A stretch of 64,000 bases of DNA from positions 1 through 64,000 of the forward strand of contig JAABRM010000039.1 of NCBI GenBank assembly GCA_011390955.1, given 5' to 3'. Within the stretch, counting starts at the first letter, position 1. Each line of letters begins with the position of its first letter. The notes beneath the pieces are model-generated. The model was given only the letters and a program-made list of their open reading frames with translations. It was not told the origin of the DNA and searched no databases. The position numbers and the translations under genes are program-made. Source of the DNA: Oscillatoriales cyanobacterium (GTDB taxonomy: Bacteria > Cyanobacteriota > Cyanobacteriia > Cyanobacteriales > Laspinemataceae). This document shows positions 43,052-52,299 of the stretch, piece after piece.

Positions 43052-44533
43052 ATGAGTGAAGTTGCTATTACCATCCAAAACGTTTCTAAATGCTTCAAGC
43101 GTTATCGCCATCCGGTCGATCGCTTAAAAGAACTCTTATTTCCTGGAAAACAAAGGGCCGATGAATTCTGGGCATTGCGAGATATTAGCCTAGAAATTCC
43201 TAAAGGAAAAACCTTGGGCATTGTCGGCGCCAATGGGTCGGGAAAAAGTACCCTATTACAAATCATTGTGGGCACCCTATCCCCCACCACAGGTCACGTC
43301 AATGTTCAAGGAAGAATATCTGCCCTTTTAGAACTAGGCAGCGGCTTTAACCCAGAATTTACCGGCAGACAAAATATCTTTTTTAATGGGCAGGTACTCG
43401 GTTTAACCCAAAGACAAATTGAAGACAAATATGATGATATTGTCGCCTTTGCGGATATTGGCGACTTCATCGATCAGCCGGTAAAAACTTATTCCAGTGG
43501 GATGTTTGTCCGGTTAGCTTTTGCCGTAGCTACCAGCGTTGAACCGGATATTTTAGTAGTTGATGAAGCCCTCGCAGTGGGAGATGAAGCATTTCAACGT
43601 AAGTGCTATGCCAGATTAGAAAAAATCCAAGATCGCGGGGGAACAATTTTATTTGTTTCTCACTCTGCGGGCACGGTAATTGACCTATGTGATTCAGCAG
43701 TTCTCATGTCAGAAGGCGAACTGTTGCTCTACAATACTCCTAAGTATGCGATCGATAAATATCATAAGTTAATTTATGCCCCGACGGAAAAGATTCAAAG
43801 TGTCCGGGAAGAACTTCGCCGGTTAAATCAAAAACAATATCATCAAAATCTCAGCCAAGATACTATTACTCCCAATCTGACCAAAGATATCGGCCAAAAT
43901 TCAAGCGGAGTAACTCAGCAAGCTGGTGAGGTTGTTACGGAAAAAACTGCGGCAGAAATTATCAATGAATTGCCCACATTCGCCCTCCAGTCCAAGCCAT
44001 TTTATGACCCAAACCTGAAACCAGCGGAAACGCTTTCTTATTTATCCCGTGGGGCAAAAATCTCTAATCCTCAGATTTTGACTCGCCGTAAGGAACCTGT
44101 GAATAACTTAATCGGCAGAGATAATTATATTTATACTTATGAGGTTGAGTTTTTACAGGAAGCATCGAAAGTCCGATTTGGGATGTTAGTTAAGACGATT
44201 AAGGGTTCAGAATTAGGCGGGGCTTCTTATCGTTTTCCCGACGAAAAGCTAGAAGATGGAGTGGTGAAAGCTGGCACCAAAGTTGTGGTTAAATTTAGAT
44301 TTAATTGCTTGTTAAATCCTGGAGTTTACTTTTTAAACGCGGGAGTTTCTGGCATTGTCAATGGCCACTTTACTTATTTAGCCCGCTGTATTGATGTGGG
44401 GATGTTCCGAGTGCTGCCAGAGGAAGATTCTGACTCCACTGGTATCATTGACTTTATGATTAAACCCAACCTGACCGTTGATGAAGTTGATGAAACTTTA
44501 TCCGTTTCTCCAGAAATGAAAATTCTGGTATAA
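43052..44533 (+). CDS. wzt: Polysaccharide exporter ATPase with C-terminal carbohydrate-recognition domain
   Basis: A 493-residue ATPase. Residues 1-245 are the nucleotide-binding domain: Walker A VGANGSGKST (about 58-67), signature TYSSGMFVRLAFA, Walker B ILVVDEALAVGD and H-loop FVSHS. A polar linker (about 250-320) joins a beta-sandwich Wzt-C domain (about 340-480; segments YTYEVEFLQEASKVRFGMLV and YFLNAGVSGIVNG). In E. coli O8/O9a, Wzt-C binds the modified non-reducing end of the finished chain and so licenses export. Its presence here implies a chain-end cap, for which this locus offers methyltransferases and sulfotransferases. Confidence 0.93.
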   Translation: MSEVAITIQNVSKCFKRYRHPVDRLKELLFPGKQRADEFWALRDISLEIPKGKTLGIVGANGSGKSTLLQIIVGTLSPTTGHVNVQGRISALLELGSGFNPEFTGRQNIFFNGQVLGLTQRQIEDKYDDIVAFADIGDFIDQPVKTYSSGMFVRLAFAVATSVEPDILVVDEALAVGDEAFQRKCYARLEKIQDRGGTILFVSHSAGTVIDLCDSAVLMSEGELLLYNTPKYAIDKYHKLIYAPTEKIQSVREELRRLNQKQYHQNLSQDTITPNLTKDIGQNSSGVTQQAGEVVTEKTAAEIINELPTFALQSKPFYDPNLKPAETLSYLSRGAKISNPQILTRRKEPVNNLIGRDNYIYTYEVEFLQEASKVRFGMLVKTIKGSELGGASYRFPDEKLEDGVVKAGTKVVVKFRFNCLLNPGVYFLNAGVSGIVNGHFTYLARCIDVGMFRVLPEEDSDSTGIIDFMIKPNLTVDEVDETLSVSPEMKILV

Positions 44534-44567
44534 ATAGCTGTCAACTGTCCCTTTTTAACGGGGGACT

Positions 44568-44599
44568 AAGGGGGATTTGATCAATCTCCCCCCTTTTTT
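44568..44599 (+). terminator. Possible terminator after wzt
   Basis: AAGGGGGATT (44568-44577), loop TGATC, then AATCTCCCCCCTT with one bulge, followed by T residues (to 44599). It lies 35 bp after the wzt stop. Confidence 0.6.
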
Positions 44600-44726
44600 A
44601 GGGGGATCTGAGTAATACCAATTTCAAAAATTCATCCAACAGCCCCTAACATTGGGTGGGCAAAAAATTTTAACCACCCTACTATATATGATGGTGTAAT
44701 TTTGCCCACCCTACAATATCTAACCA

Positions 44727-44905
44727 ACATCTACCCAACAACAAACAACAAACAACAAACAACAAACAACAACCAACAAACAACAACCAACAAACAACAA
44801 CCAACAAACAACACCCCCCCCAACCCCCCCTTCAAGGGGGGGCAACCAACAACCAACAAACAACAACCAACAACCAACAACCAACAACCAACAAACAACC
44901 AATAA
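44727..44905. repeat. CAACAAA heptamer array with embedded C7-TTCAA-G7 hairpin
   Basis: AACAAAC/AACAACC units fill the spacer between wzt and the sulfotransferase gene. The hairpin of seven C, TTCAA and seven G (44824-44842) is in the same setting as at 31396-31414. The array ends a few bases before the ATG at 44911. Confidence 0.85.
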
Positions 44906-44910
44906 AATAA

Positions 44911-45945
44911 ATGTCTGAACCGATAATTATTACGGGAATGCACCGTTCGGGAACGTCCCTAACTGCTTCTTTTATTCAAGCAATTGGAGTAAATATTGGC
45001 CAAAATATGTTTCCGGCTGATATTTGTAATGTGAAAGGCTATTTTGAAGATATTGACTTTCTAGAATTTCAGCGATCGCTGCTGCAAAAATCTTGTGTTG
45101 CTGGGGATTCAGGATGGGCCGATTGGGGTTGGACGGAAAGCGAAACCCTCGATCGCAGCCTTTGGTCATCTTATATTCCAGAGGCGAAAAAGTTAATTGC
45201 CAGTCGTCACGGAAATATTTGGGGATGGAAAGATCCCCGGACTTCTTTATTGTTAGAATTTTGGCATCAATTATTACCCAATGCCCGATATATTTTGGTT
45301 TATCGATCGCCTTGGGATGTGGTGGATTCTATTTTGCGGCAAAATCGCGGGGTGTTTCCTCAACGTCCAGAATATGCTTTGAAAAGTTGGGGATTTTATA
45401 ACCGGCATTTGCTATCTTTTTATCGGCAACATCGCGATCGCTGTATTCTGATCAATGTCAATGGCTTTGTGCAACAACCAACTCGATTGATGCAACTATT
45501 AGAGGGGAAACTGGGTTTAATCCCACGAGAACCTTGGGATCCGGCGAAATTTGCGAAAATTTATGATGCGAATTTATTACGGAGTTTGCCCGCAGATCGG
45601 CCAATGGTGAGACTGATTAACCATTTAATGCCGGAGTTGGCCAATTTGTTGACAGAGTTAGATCAAATTGCCGATATTCCTAGAGGCGATCGCGTCGATC
45701 GCGAGTTAAATGCCGATTCGCTGCCAATTTTGCCCGTAGAAGCTTTGCCGTTGTTGATGCATTATCAATCCCTGATGCAGCATCAAGAATCTCACCAAGA
45801 GCAAATCCAACTCCGGTCAGAAGTGACCCAATTACGGTCAGAGGTAGACCGCTTAACATTGGAGTTGATGACGATTAAGCGATCGCGGAGTTGGAAATTA
45901 GCGCGAAAATTGGCTCATTTCAGTCAAAAATTTAGATTTCTGTAG
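44911..45945 (+). CDS. Sulfotransferase-family protein with C-terminal coiled coil and basic tail
   Basis: A 344-residue protein. The PAPS 5'-phosphosulfate loop is ITGMHRSGTSLTASF (about 7-21), and the 3'-phosphate-binding region is ILVYRSPWDVVDSIL (about 127-141). It probably transfers sulfate from PAPS to a sugar or lipid; sulfated exopolysaccharides are known in cyanobacteria. Residues about 285-325 form a short coiled coil (HQEQIQLRSEVTQLRSEVDRL), and the end is a basic-aromatic tail (RSRSWKLARKLAHF, about 324-337) of the kind seen in the next two genes. It is the first gene after the exporter. Confidence 0.82.
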   Translation: MSEPIIITGMHRSGTSLTASFIQAIGVNIGQNMFPADICNVKGYFEDIDFLEFQRSLLQKSCVAGDSGWADWGWTESETLDRSLWSSYIPEAKKLIASRHGNIWGWKDPRTSLLLEFWHQLLPNARYILVYRSPWDVVDSILRQNRGVFPQRPEYALKSWGFYNRHLLSFYRQHRDRCILINVNGFVQQPTRLMQLLEGKLGLIPREPWDPAKFAKIYDANLLRSLPADRPMVRLINHLMPELANLLTELDQIADIPRGDRVDRELNADSLPILPVEALPLLMHYQSLMQHQESHQEQIQLRSEVTQLRSEVDRLTLELMTIKRSRSWKLARKLAHFSQKFRFL

Positions 45946-46040
45946 GAGAAAAAGATTCCTTTAGATATATAATTTTAGATATATAATTGCTTAAATCGGC
46001 AATTTTTGTTGGAAATAGCCCTTAATCAACCGAGGAAAAT

Positions 46041-47363
46041 ATGGAGGCATCCGATCCAAATCTGACCCATCCGATTAAACTTTCCGTGGTAATTCCTTGT
46101 TATAATCACGGCGAATTTATCTTAGAGGCGATCGCCAGTGTGGAAAGTTGCCAAGCCAAAGTCTATGAAATTCTGATTATTAATGATGGTTCAACGGATC
46201 CCTTGACCCAAAAAGTCTTACAGGCTTTGAGCGATCGAGGGTATCCGGTGATTCATCAGGAAAATCAAGGCTTGGCGATCGCTAGAAATCATGGGATTTC
46301 TTTGGCAAAAGGTCGCTATATTTTGCCCTTAGATTCAGACAATAAAATTAGACCCAACTATATAACTAAAGCCATTGAAATTCTGGACGATCGGCCAGAA
46401 GTTGGGGTAGTCTACGGTAATTTTGAGTTTTTTGGCGGTGTAACCGGCATTAAAGAAGTTCCGGAATTTGATATTAACCGGATTGTCCGAGGAAACTATA
46501 TTGATGCTTGTGCGGTGTTTCGCAAAACCGTTTGGGAAGACGCGGGGGGATATGATGGCAAAATTCCCGAACAATTGGGCTACGAAGATTGGGACTTTTG
46601 GTTAAGTGTCGCCGAAAAAGGCTGGCATTTTTATCATACTGATGAGGTTTTGTTTGATTATCGGTTGCGTAGCAATTCAATGGTAAGCCGCTGTAATATT
46701 CCAGAGAAACGCTGGGAATTATTTCGCTATATTAGCACCAAGCATATCGGCCTTTATCAGACAAATTTTGCTCATATTTTCGCCAATGTTGAATATGACC
46801 ATTTAGTTGAAAGGGACAAAAGAGAAGCCCTAGAAGCTAAGTTAGAGGAAATTCAACTAGAACTGGATTTAGAGCGATCGGAGTTTCGCGATCGCCTAGT
46901 TCAATTGACAGAAACTCAAAATAGCCTGAAATACTGTGAATCAGAACTTCAGGAGACAAAAAATAAACTGGAAGCTACCGAGGCAGAACTGAAAAAACTA
47001 GAAACTAATTATCAACTATTAAAAAGCGAAAAAGAAGCAATAGCCTTAAAACAAAAACAAACTGAGGCCAACCTACAAGGAGAGATAGCGCGATCGCAAA
47101 ATGAATTTTCTAGCCAAATTCAACAAGCTCAAGCCCAATGGCAAAGTCAAATAGCCGCTGTAGAAGAAATAAAAAATCAACAGCAAAATCAGTTAGCCCA
47201 AACGGAAGCAAATCTGACCCAATCTCAAGCAGAACTTCAACGGTTAACCCTAGAATTGCACCAAGCACAAGAAATGATTCAAGCTATGCAAACCAGTAAA
47301 TTCTGGCAATTAAGAACAAGTTGGTTTAAAATAAAGCAGGCTTTAGGTTTAGCTAAAACTTAA
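46041..47363 (+). CDS. GT2 glycosyltransferase with long C-terminal coiled coil and SKFW tail
   Basis: A 440-residue protein. Residues about 10-240 are a GT-A glycosyltransferase family 2 domain: SVVIPCYNHGEFILEAIASV, LIINDGSTDP, and the metal-binding acidic motif LPLDSDN. Residues about 256-412 are a very regular heptad-rich coiled coil. The last 25 residues read MQTSKFWQLRTSWFKIKQAL followed by a few more, a basic amphipathic helix rich in Trp and Phe, likely to bind membrane or a partner. The next gene, an unrelated methyltransferase, has nearly the same tail. It probably adds a sugar on the cytoplasmic side before export through Wzm-Wzt. Confidence 0.88.
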   Translation: MEASDPNLTHPIKLSVVIPCYNHGEFILEAIASVESCQAKVYEILIINDGSTDPLTQKVLQALSDRGYPVIHQENQGLAIARNHGISLAKGRYILPLDSDNKIRPNYITKAIEILDDRPEVGVVYGNFEFFGGVTGIKEVPEFDINRIVRGNYIDACAVFRKTVWEDAGGYDGKIPEQLGYEDWDFWLSVAEKGWHFYHTDEVLFDYRLRSNSMVSRCNIPEKRWELFRYISTKHIGLYQTNFAHIFANVEYDHLVERDKREALEAKLEEIQLELDLERSEFRDRLVQLTETQNSLKYCESELQETKNKLEATEAELKKLETNYQLLKSEKEAIALKQKQTEANLQGEIARSQNEFSSQIQQAQAQWQSQIAAVEEIKNQQQNQLAQTEANLTQSQAELQRLTLELHQAQEMIQAMQTSKFWQLRTSWFKIKQALGLAKT

Positions 47364-47416
47364 ATGTTTCATAGAAAAATAACCGTTCAGTAATCGTTCA
47401 GCCATCAAGAGGTAGT

Positions 47417-48478
47417 ATGAATCGAAACGAGAAAATCTTAAAACATATTAACAAAAACGGCCAGGGAGTTGAAATTGGTCCTTGCGCTAATCCCATCGCT
47501 CCTAAAAAAGCAGGCTTTAAAGTCGATGTTATCGATCATGCGAGTCGCGAGCAGTTAATCGCCAAATACGATGGTCATGGAATTAATTTTGACAATATTG
47601 AAGAAGTTGATTTTGTTTGGCAAGGAGAAAGTTATGCAGAACTCACCGGCAAACACAAGTATTATGATTGGATTATTGCCTCTCATGTGATTGAGCATAC
47701 CCCGGATATTATTAAGTTTATTAATGATTGCGATGCCATTTTGAAAGACGATGGAGTTCTCTCCCTCGCTATACCCGATAAGCGCTATTGTTTTGACCAC
47801 TATCGAGCGATTGCGGGAATTTCCAAAGTGATTGATACCCATTTGAGTCAAGCCACTGTTCATTCACCGGGAACCGTAGTCGATCATTTGTTAAATGTGG
47901 TATCCCAATCAGGCAAAATAGCATGGGACTCCCAGACGACCGGAGAATACAAGCTGACTCACTCAATAGAAGATGCGCGGCAAACAATGAATAATTTGAT
48001 CGAAAAAAGTGTATATCTAGATGTTCATGGTTGGTGTTTTGTGCCGCATTCTTTCAGGTTAATGATTCACGATCTTTTTCATCTGGGTTTAATTTCTTTG
48101 CAAGAGGTAGATTTTTACCCAACTGACGGTTGCGAATTCTATATGACCCTAGGGAGAAAAGGAAAAGGGACTCATCAATCAAGACTAGAAATGCTGGCAG
48201 CGATCGACAGTGAACTAAGCGAAGCTAAAAGCAGCGAATCTATCGATTTATGGGAAAAGCGATTTTCTGAACTGGAACCAGTTCGCCAACAACTACAAAT
48301 ACAATTAGAACAAAATAAAATTAAGCTACAGCAAACCCAGGCAGAATTAGCTGTTTCCCAAGACCAACTGCAAGCATCTCAACAGATAATTTCGGCCATG
48401 CAAACCAGTAAATTCTGGAAATTACGGACAAATTGGTTTAAAATAAAAAAAGCATTGGGTTTACCCGCTAATGAATAA
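47417..48478 (+). CDS. SAM-dependent methyltransferase with C-terminal coiled coil and SKFW tail
   Basis: A 353-residue protein. The methyltransferase domain occupies about 1-250: motif I GVEIGPCANPIAP (18-30), motif II FKVDVIDHA (34-42), and IASHVIEHTPD (88-97). Residues about 255-327 form a coiled coil, and the tail MQTSKFWKLRTNWFKIKKAL (328-347) closes the protein. It starts 53 bp after the GT2 gene. By analogy with E. coli WbdD (methyltransferase/kinase with coiled-coil ruler and membrane-binding tail) it could methylate the chain end and fix chain length. That function is inference; the domain order is seen. Confidence 0.85.
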   Translation: MNRNEKILKHINKNGQGVEIGPCANPIAPKKAGFKVDVIDHASREQLIAKYDGHGINFDNIEEVDFVWQGESYAELTGKHKYYDWIIASHVIEHTPDIIKFINDCDAILKDDGVLSLAIPDKRYCFDHYRAIAGISKVIDTHLSQATVHSPGTVVDHLLNVVSQSGKIAWDSQTTGEYKLTHSIEDARQTMNNLIEKSVYLDVHGWCFVPHSFRLMIHDLFHLGLISLQEVDFYPTDGCEFYMTLGRKGKGTHQSRLEMLAAIDSELSEAKSSESIDLWEKRFSELEPVRQQLQIQLEQNKIKLQQTQAELAVSQDQLQASQQIISAMQTSKFWKLRTNWFKIKKALGLPANE

Positions 48479-48571
48479 GCATAATTATGCTTATATTAGG
48501 GATGTTTTTTCGGGCGTAAATACCTCAATGTTACCTCAACTTTTTCTCAAATTATATCCAGTGGCATCAAT

Positions 48572-51322
48572 ATGTCAAACACTATAGAAACCGTGAAAAA
48601 TCAATTGGGTCGGCTTAAGGCTTTTTCAAATTTATTATCTGAGATTTTACAAGCACAAGGAACCCGACCAGCCCTTGCCTTAGTTTTTCGGCGAATTTCA
48701 GAAAAACTCGATCGTCGCCCTCCAGAGATGCTGGCAGAAACCCCAGATATTCTTGACCTTTTTAATGAATACTATCAGCAATGGCGAGCATGGCATTGCC
48801 CCAGAAAATCTGACTTAGAACTGATGGCGGCTACTGTTCCTGTGATTAAACATAAGCCGTTGATTACGGTGGCGATGTCAACTTTTAATAATCCTGAATA
48901 TTATTTAAGATCGGCGCTTGAGTCGGTAAAAAATCAGCTATATCCTGATTGGGAGTTATGTATTGCTGATGATGCTTCAACGGCACCCCATGTTAAAGAA
49001 ATATTGGCGGCTTATGCTGCGGCTGACCCACGGATTAAAGTGGTATTTCGGCCAATTCAAGAAAATATTTGCGCGGCATCAAATTCTGCTCTAGAAATTG
49101 CTACAGGAGAATTTGTGACATTTTTAGAATCCGATGCCCAATTAACTCCTGATGCTTTGTATCAAATCGCGATCGCTGTTAATCAGTATCCGCAGATAGA
49201 TGTACTTTATGGGGATGAAGATAAAATCGATGAAGATGATAATTTACGAGACCCTTGTTTTAAACCTAATTGGTCGGGCGATCGCTCATTTTTATTTTGG
49301 ATGTATGGGCGACACTTTTGCACTTATCGCCGATCGCTTCTAGAAAAAAACGGCGGATTTCGCCGAGGATTTGAAGGCAGTCAAGATTATGACCTGTTGT
49401 TAAGAATAACCGCCCAAACTGCTCAGATTTTTCATCTGCCGAAAATTCTCTATCATCGGCGAATTAATTTGGCATTTCAACCGCCAAAACCTCCCCTACC
49501 AGCTTATATTTATGAGGGGACAAAAAATGCTTTAGCACAAGCAGTTCAGATAATGGGAGATCGCGCCTTATTGACCCCAGACCTTTTGGGAACCGTTGGC
49601 TATTATCAAATCGACGATCGAGAATATGGCCATGAAAAATATCAGGCTTGGTTAATGAAATATGCGGCAAGATACTCGGATCTGCAACAAATGAAAGACA
49701 CGGTGGAGGCCTTGACCCTGACACCGACTATCAGTGTAATTATGCCCGTGTATAACCCACCGGAGAATTTTTTAAAAGAGGCGATCGAATCCGTCATTAA
49801 TCAGGTTTATCCTTATTGGGAATTATGTATTGCTGATGATTGCTCTACTCAAGCATATATTAAACCAATTTTAGAACATTATACCGCCAAAGACGCCCGG
49901 ATTAAAGTGGTATTTCGCCCGGATAATGGCCATATTTCCGCTGCCTCAAATTCGGCATTAGCGATCGCCACGGGAGAATTTATCGCTTTACTAGACCATG
50001 ATGATTTACTGACTCCTGATGCTTTGTACCAAGCGGTATTAACGATTAATCAACATCCCGATGCGGATATGATTTATTCTGATGAAGATAAAATTGATGA
50101 AAATAATCAACTCAAAGGCCCTTATTTTAAACCAGAGTGGTCTCCTGATTCATTCCTCTCCCGAATGTACACCTGCCATTTAGGAGTTTATCGGCGATCG
50201 ATCATCGAAAAAATTGGCGGATTTCGGGTGGGTTATGAAGGCAGCCAAGATTATGACCTGGTGTTACGATTTACCGAACAAACCGATAAAATTTATCATA
50301 TCCCCAAAATTCTCTATCATTGGCGAATTCACTTAGCCTCTGCTGCCAGTAGTGCTGAGGCCAAACCTTATGCTTATGAAGCCGCCAAAAAAGCTTTAAC
50401 TGACGCCATTCACCGTCGGGGAGAACCGGGAATTGTCACCGATGTTCCTATATATTTAGGTCATTATATTATTCGCTACCAAATCACCGAGTATAAACTC
50501 GTGAGTATTATTATTCCCACCAGAAATATGGGGGAAACTTTAGACCAATGTTTAACCTCTATTTTCAGCCAAACCACTTATCCCAATTATGAAGTCATTG
50601 TCATCGATAACGGCAGTACAGAGGAAAAACTGGCTGAGGTAATTGCCCAATGGACAGAGAAAGAACCGACAAGATGCAAATGTTATTCTTTGGATATTCC
50701 GTTTAACTTTTCCGCCATCAATAATTATGCGGTCAACCAAGCCCAAGGGGATTATTTACTCTTCCTAAATAATGATACCGAAGTGATTGCCCCGGGCTGG
50801 ATCGAAGCAATGGTTGAACAAGCACAGCGATCGTCAATTGGGGCTGTGGGAGGTTTATTACTTTATCCCGATGATACCATTCAACACGCGGGAATCATTC
50901 TAGGATTGGGCGGAATTGGTAGCCACAGTCACAAGCATTTTCCGCGCACAACCCCCGGTTCTTTTGGTCATGTAATTAGTATCGGTAATGTTTCCGCAGT
51001 AACCGGGGCTTGTTTAATGTGTCGCCGAGAATTGTTTGAGATGGTGGGGGGATTTGATGAAGAATTATCCGTGGCTTATAATGATGTGGATCTTTGTTTA
51101 AAAATGGTGGCCAAAGGCTATCGCAATGTTTATTTGCCCCATGTGGTACTCTATCACCATGAGTCAAAAAGTCGGGGTTATGAAGACACCCCAGAAAAGC
51201 AAGCCCGATGGCAACAAGAAGCGCAACTTCTCTATAGTCGTTGGCAAAATTTTATTGACAACGACCCTTGTTATAGTCCCCATTTAACTCGCGATCGCGA
51301 AGACTATACGATTAGAGAATAA
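48572..51322 (+). CDS. Tri-domain GT2 glycosyltransferase
   Basis: A 916-residue protein with three GT-A domains: about 95-300 (PLITVAMSTFNNP), about 385-600 (ISVIMPVYNPP) and about 645-900 (VSIIIPTRNMG). Domains 1 and 2 are paralogous; domain 2 keeps the acidic LLDHDDLL motif (about 473-480), whereas domain 1 has FLESDAQL at the same place, so it may be weakened or inactive. Domain 3 has LNNDTEV and the MCRRELFEMVGGFDE region of rhamnosyltransferase-like GT2 enzymes. Residues 1-50 (LSEILQAQGTRPALALVFR) form a short helical module shared with the GT2 at 52300. Multi-domain GT2 proteins often build repeat units processively. Confidence 0.9.
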   Translation: MSNTIETVKNQLGRLKAFSNLLSEILQAQGTRPALALVFRRISEKLDRRPPEMLAETPDILDLFNEYYQQWRAWHCPRKSDLELMAATVPVIKHKPLITVAMSTFNNPEYYLRSALESVKNQLYPDWELCIADDASTAPHVKEILAAYAAADPRIKVVFRPIQENICAASNSALEIATGEFVTFLESDAQLTPDALYQIAIAVNQYPQIDVLYGDEDKIDEDDNLRDPCFKPNWSGDRSFLFWMYGRHFCTYRRSLLEKNGGFRRGFEGSQDYDLLLRITAQTAQIFHLPKILYHRRINLAFQPPKPPLPAYIYEGTKNALAQAVQIMGDRALLTPDLLGTVGYYQIDDREYGHEKYQAWLMKYAARYSDLQQMKDTVEALTLTPTISVIMPVYNPPENFLKEAIESVINQVYPYWELCIADDCSTQAYIKPILEHYTAKDARIKVVFRPDNGHISAASNSALAIATGEFIALLDHDDLLTPDALYQAVLTINQHPDADMIYSDEDKIDENNQLKGPYFKPEWSPDSFLSRMYTCHLGVYRRSIIEKIGGFRVGYEGSQDYDLVLRFTEQTDKIYHIPKILYHWRIHLASAASSAEAKPYAYEAAKKALTDAIHRRGEPGIVTDVPIYLGHYIIRYQITEYKLVSIIIPTRNMGETLDQCLTSIFSQTTYPNYEVIVIDNGSTEEKLAEVIAQWTEKEPTRCKCYSLDIPFNFSAINNYAVNQAQGDYLLFLNNDTEVIAPGWIEAMVEQAQRSSIGAVGGLLLYPDDTIQHAGIILGLGGIGSHSHKHFPRTTPGSFGHVISIGNVSAVTGACLMCRRELFEMVGGFDEELSVAYNDVDLCLKMVAKGYRNVYLPHVVLYHHESKSRGYEDTPEKQARWQQEAQLLYSRWQNFIDNDPCYSPHLTRDREDYTIRE

Positions 51323-51332
51323 AGCCGGTGAT

Positions 51333-51365
51333 AAACCCGGTTTATCCGGCGAAACCGGGTTTTTT
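51333..51365 (+). terminator. Terminator built from the AAACCCGGTTT repeat
   Basis: AAACCCGGTTT (51333-51343) pairs perfectly with AAACCGGGTTT (51352-51362), followed by T to 51365. It lies 10 bp after the tri-domain glycosyltransferase stop and ends that transcription unit before the toxin-antitoxin genes. Confidence 0.82.
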
Positions 51366-51431
51366 GCCATCCTATATTTGCTAGTAAAAAAAAATCATAA
51401 ACCTATTTTTTATAAGCAAAAATATTTTTAT

Positions 51432-51731
51432 ATGATTAACAAAACAGATATTTTTTTATCGTTAAAAAAACATCATTTAATTCTCCAAAAATTTGGTGTT
51501 ATTAAATGTGGTTTATTTGGTTCATTTGTTACTGGAAAAGCAACGGAAAAAAGTGATGTAGATTTATTAATAGTTTTCGATCCTGAAAAGAAAACCTTTA
51601 ATAATTTTATGGATTTGTGCTTTTTCCTGGAGGAGCTTTTTGGCCGCAAAGTAGATGTTCTGACACCGGAATCTTTGAGTCCTCATTTTGGCGATCGCAT
51701 TTTGCAGGAGGTTGAGTATGTCTCGTTCTAA
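51432..51731 (+). CDS. mntA: MNT-type nucleotidyltransferase antitoxin
   Basis: A 99-residue minimal nucleotidyltransferase from the ATG at 51432. The active-site motif GLFGSFVTGKATEKSDVDLLIVF carries the GSFxxG loop and the DxD pair, with a third acidic residue in KVDVLT. In the HepT/MntA system the MNT protein is the antitoxin and inactivates HepT by adding AMP to a tyrosine. It overlaps the hepT gene by 14 bp. The local A+T content is higher than in the flanking glycosyltransferase genes, consistent with recent insertion. Confidence 0.85.
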   Translation: MINKTDIFLSLKKHHLILQKFGVIKCGLFGSFVTGKATEKSDVDLLIVFDPEKKTFNNFMDLCFFLEELFGRKVDVLTPESLSPHFGDRILQEVEYVSF

Positions 51732-52071
51732 TAAAGATTATTTACTGCATATTATGGATGAAATCATTTATTTATTGACAACATCGGAAAATTTAGAAAA
51801 AGAGGCGTTTGGCAATAATGAGACATTCAAAAGGTCTTTTGTAAGAAGCCTAGAGGTGATTGGAGAGGCTACCAAAAAATTGTCAGAAGATTTCAGATCC
51901 GAGTATCCTGAGATGCCATGGCGACGTATGGCAGGAATGCGTGATAAGTTAATTCATGATTATTTTGGCATTGATTACGATGTGGTTTGGGATGTCGTCA
52001 AAAATGAAATCCCCAATCTAAATTGGCAAATTACCAAAATTATCAAGGAGTTAGAAGATAGGCAAACATGA
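51718..52071 (+). CDS. hepT: HEPN-domain RNase toxin HepT
   Basis: A 117-residue helical HEPN ribonuclease from the ATG at 51718. The catalytic RX4HXY motif is intact as RDKLIHDY, with the tyrosine that MntA homologues AMPylate. Upstream GEATKKLSEDFR and PEMPWRRMAGMRD are typical of the family. With mntA it forms a complete pair placed between two paralogous glycosyltransferase genes on the same strand. Confidence 0.85.
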   Translation: MSRSNKDYLLHIMDEIIYLLTTSENLEKEAFGNNETFKRSFVRSLEVIGEATKKLSEDFRSEYPEMPWRRMAGMRDKLIHDYFGIDYDVVWDVVKNEIPNLNWQITKIIKELEDRQT

Positions 52072-52198
52072 ATCAAAAGTAAAAAAATTCTGGTTCAATA
52101 GCTGAAACAAGGGAATGCCTATAATCAAGCTTTCCCTCCAATGGCGATCGGTATCAGCTTTTCCCGGAAAGCTGATGGGTGAGTTTTTCAACTTCTGA

Positions 52199-52228
52199 GT
52201 AGGGTGGGCAAATTTTGCCCACCCTACC
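52199..52228. repeat. GTAGGGTGGGCAAA hairpin
   Basis: GTAGGGTGGGCAAA pairs with TTTGCCCACCCTAC, forming a member of the family also present at 6794 and 6841. It lies between hepT and the next glycosyltransferase gene and may act as a transcript boundary. Confidence 0.7.
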
Positions 52229-52299
52229 ACTAAGGCTGTTATGATAGCGAAGCAAACCCTACTGACTATCTTTAGCTAACTGGATTCTTAAAAGCAATT

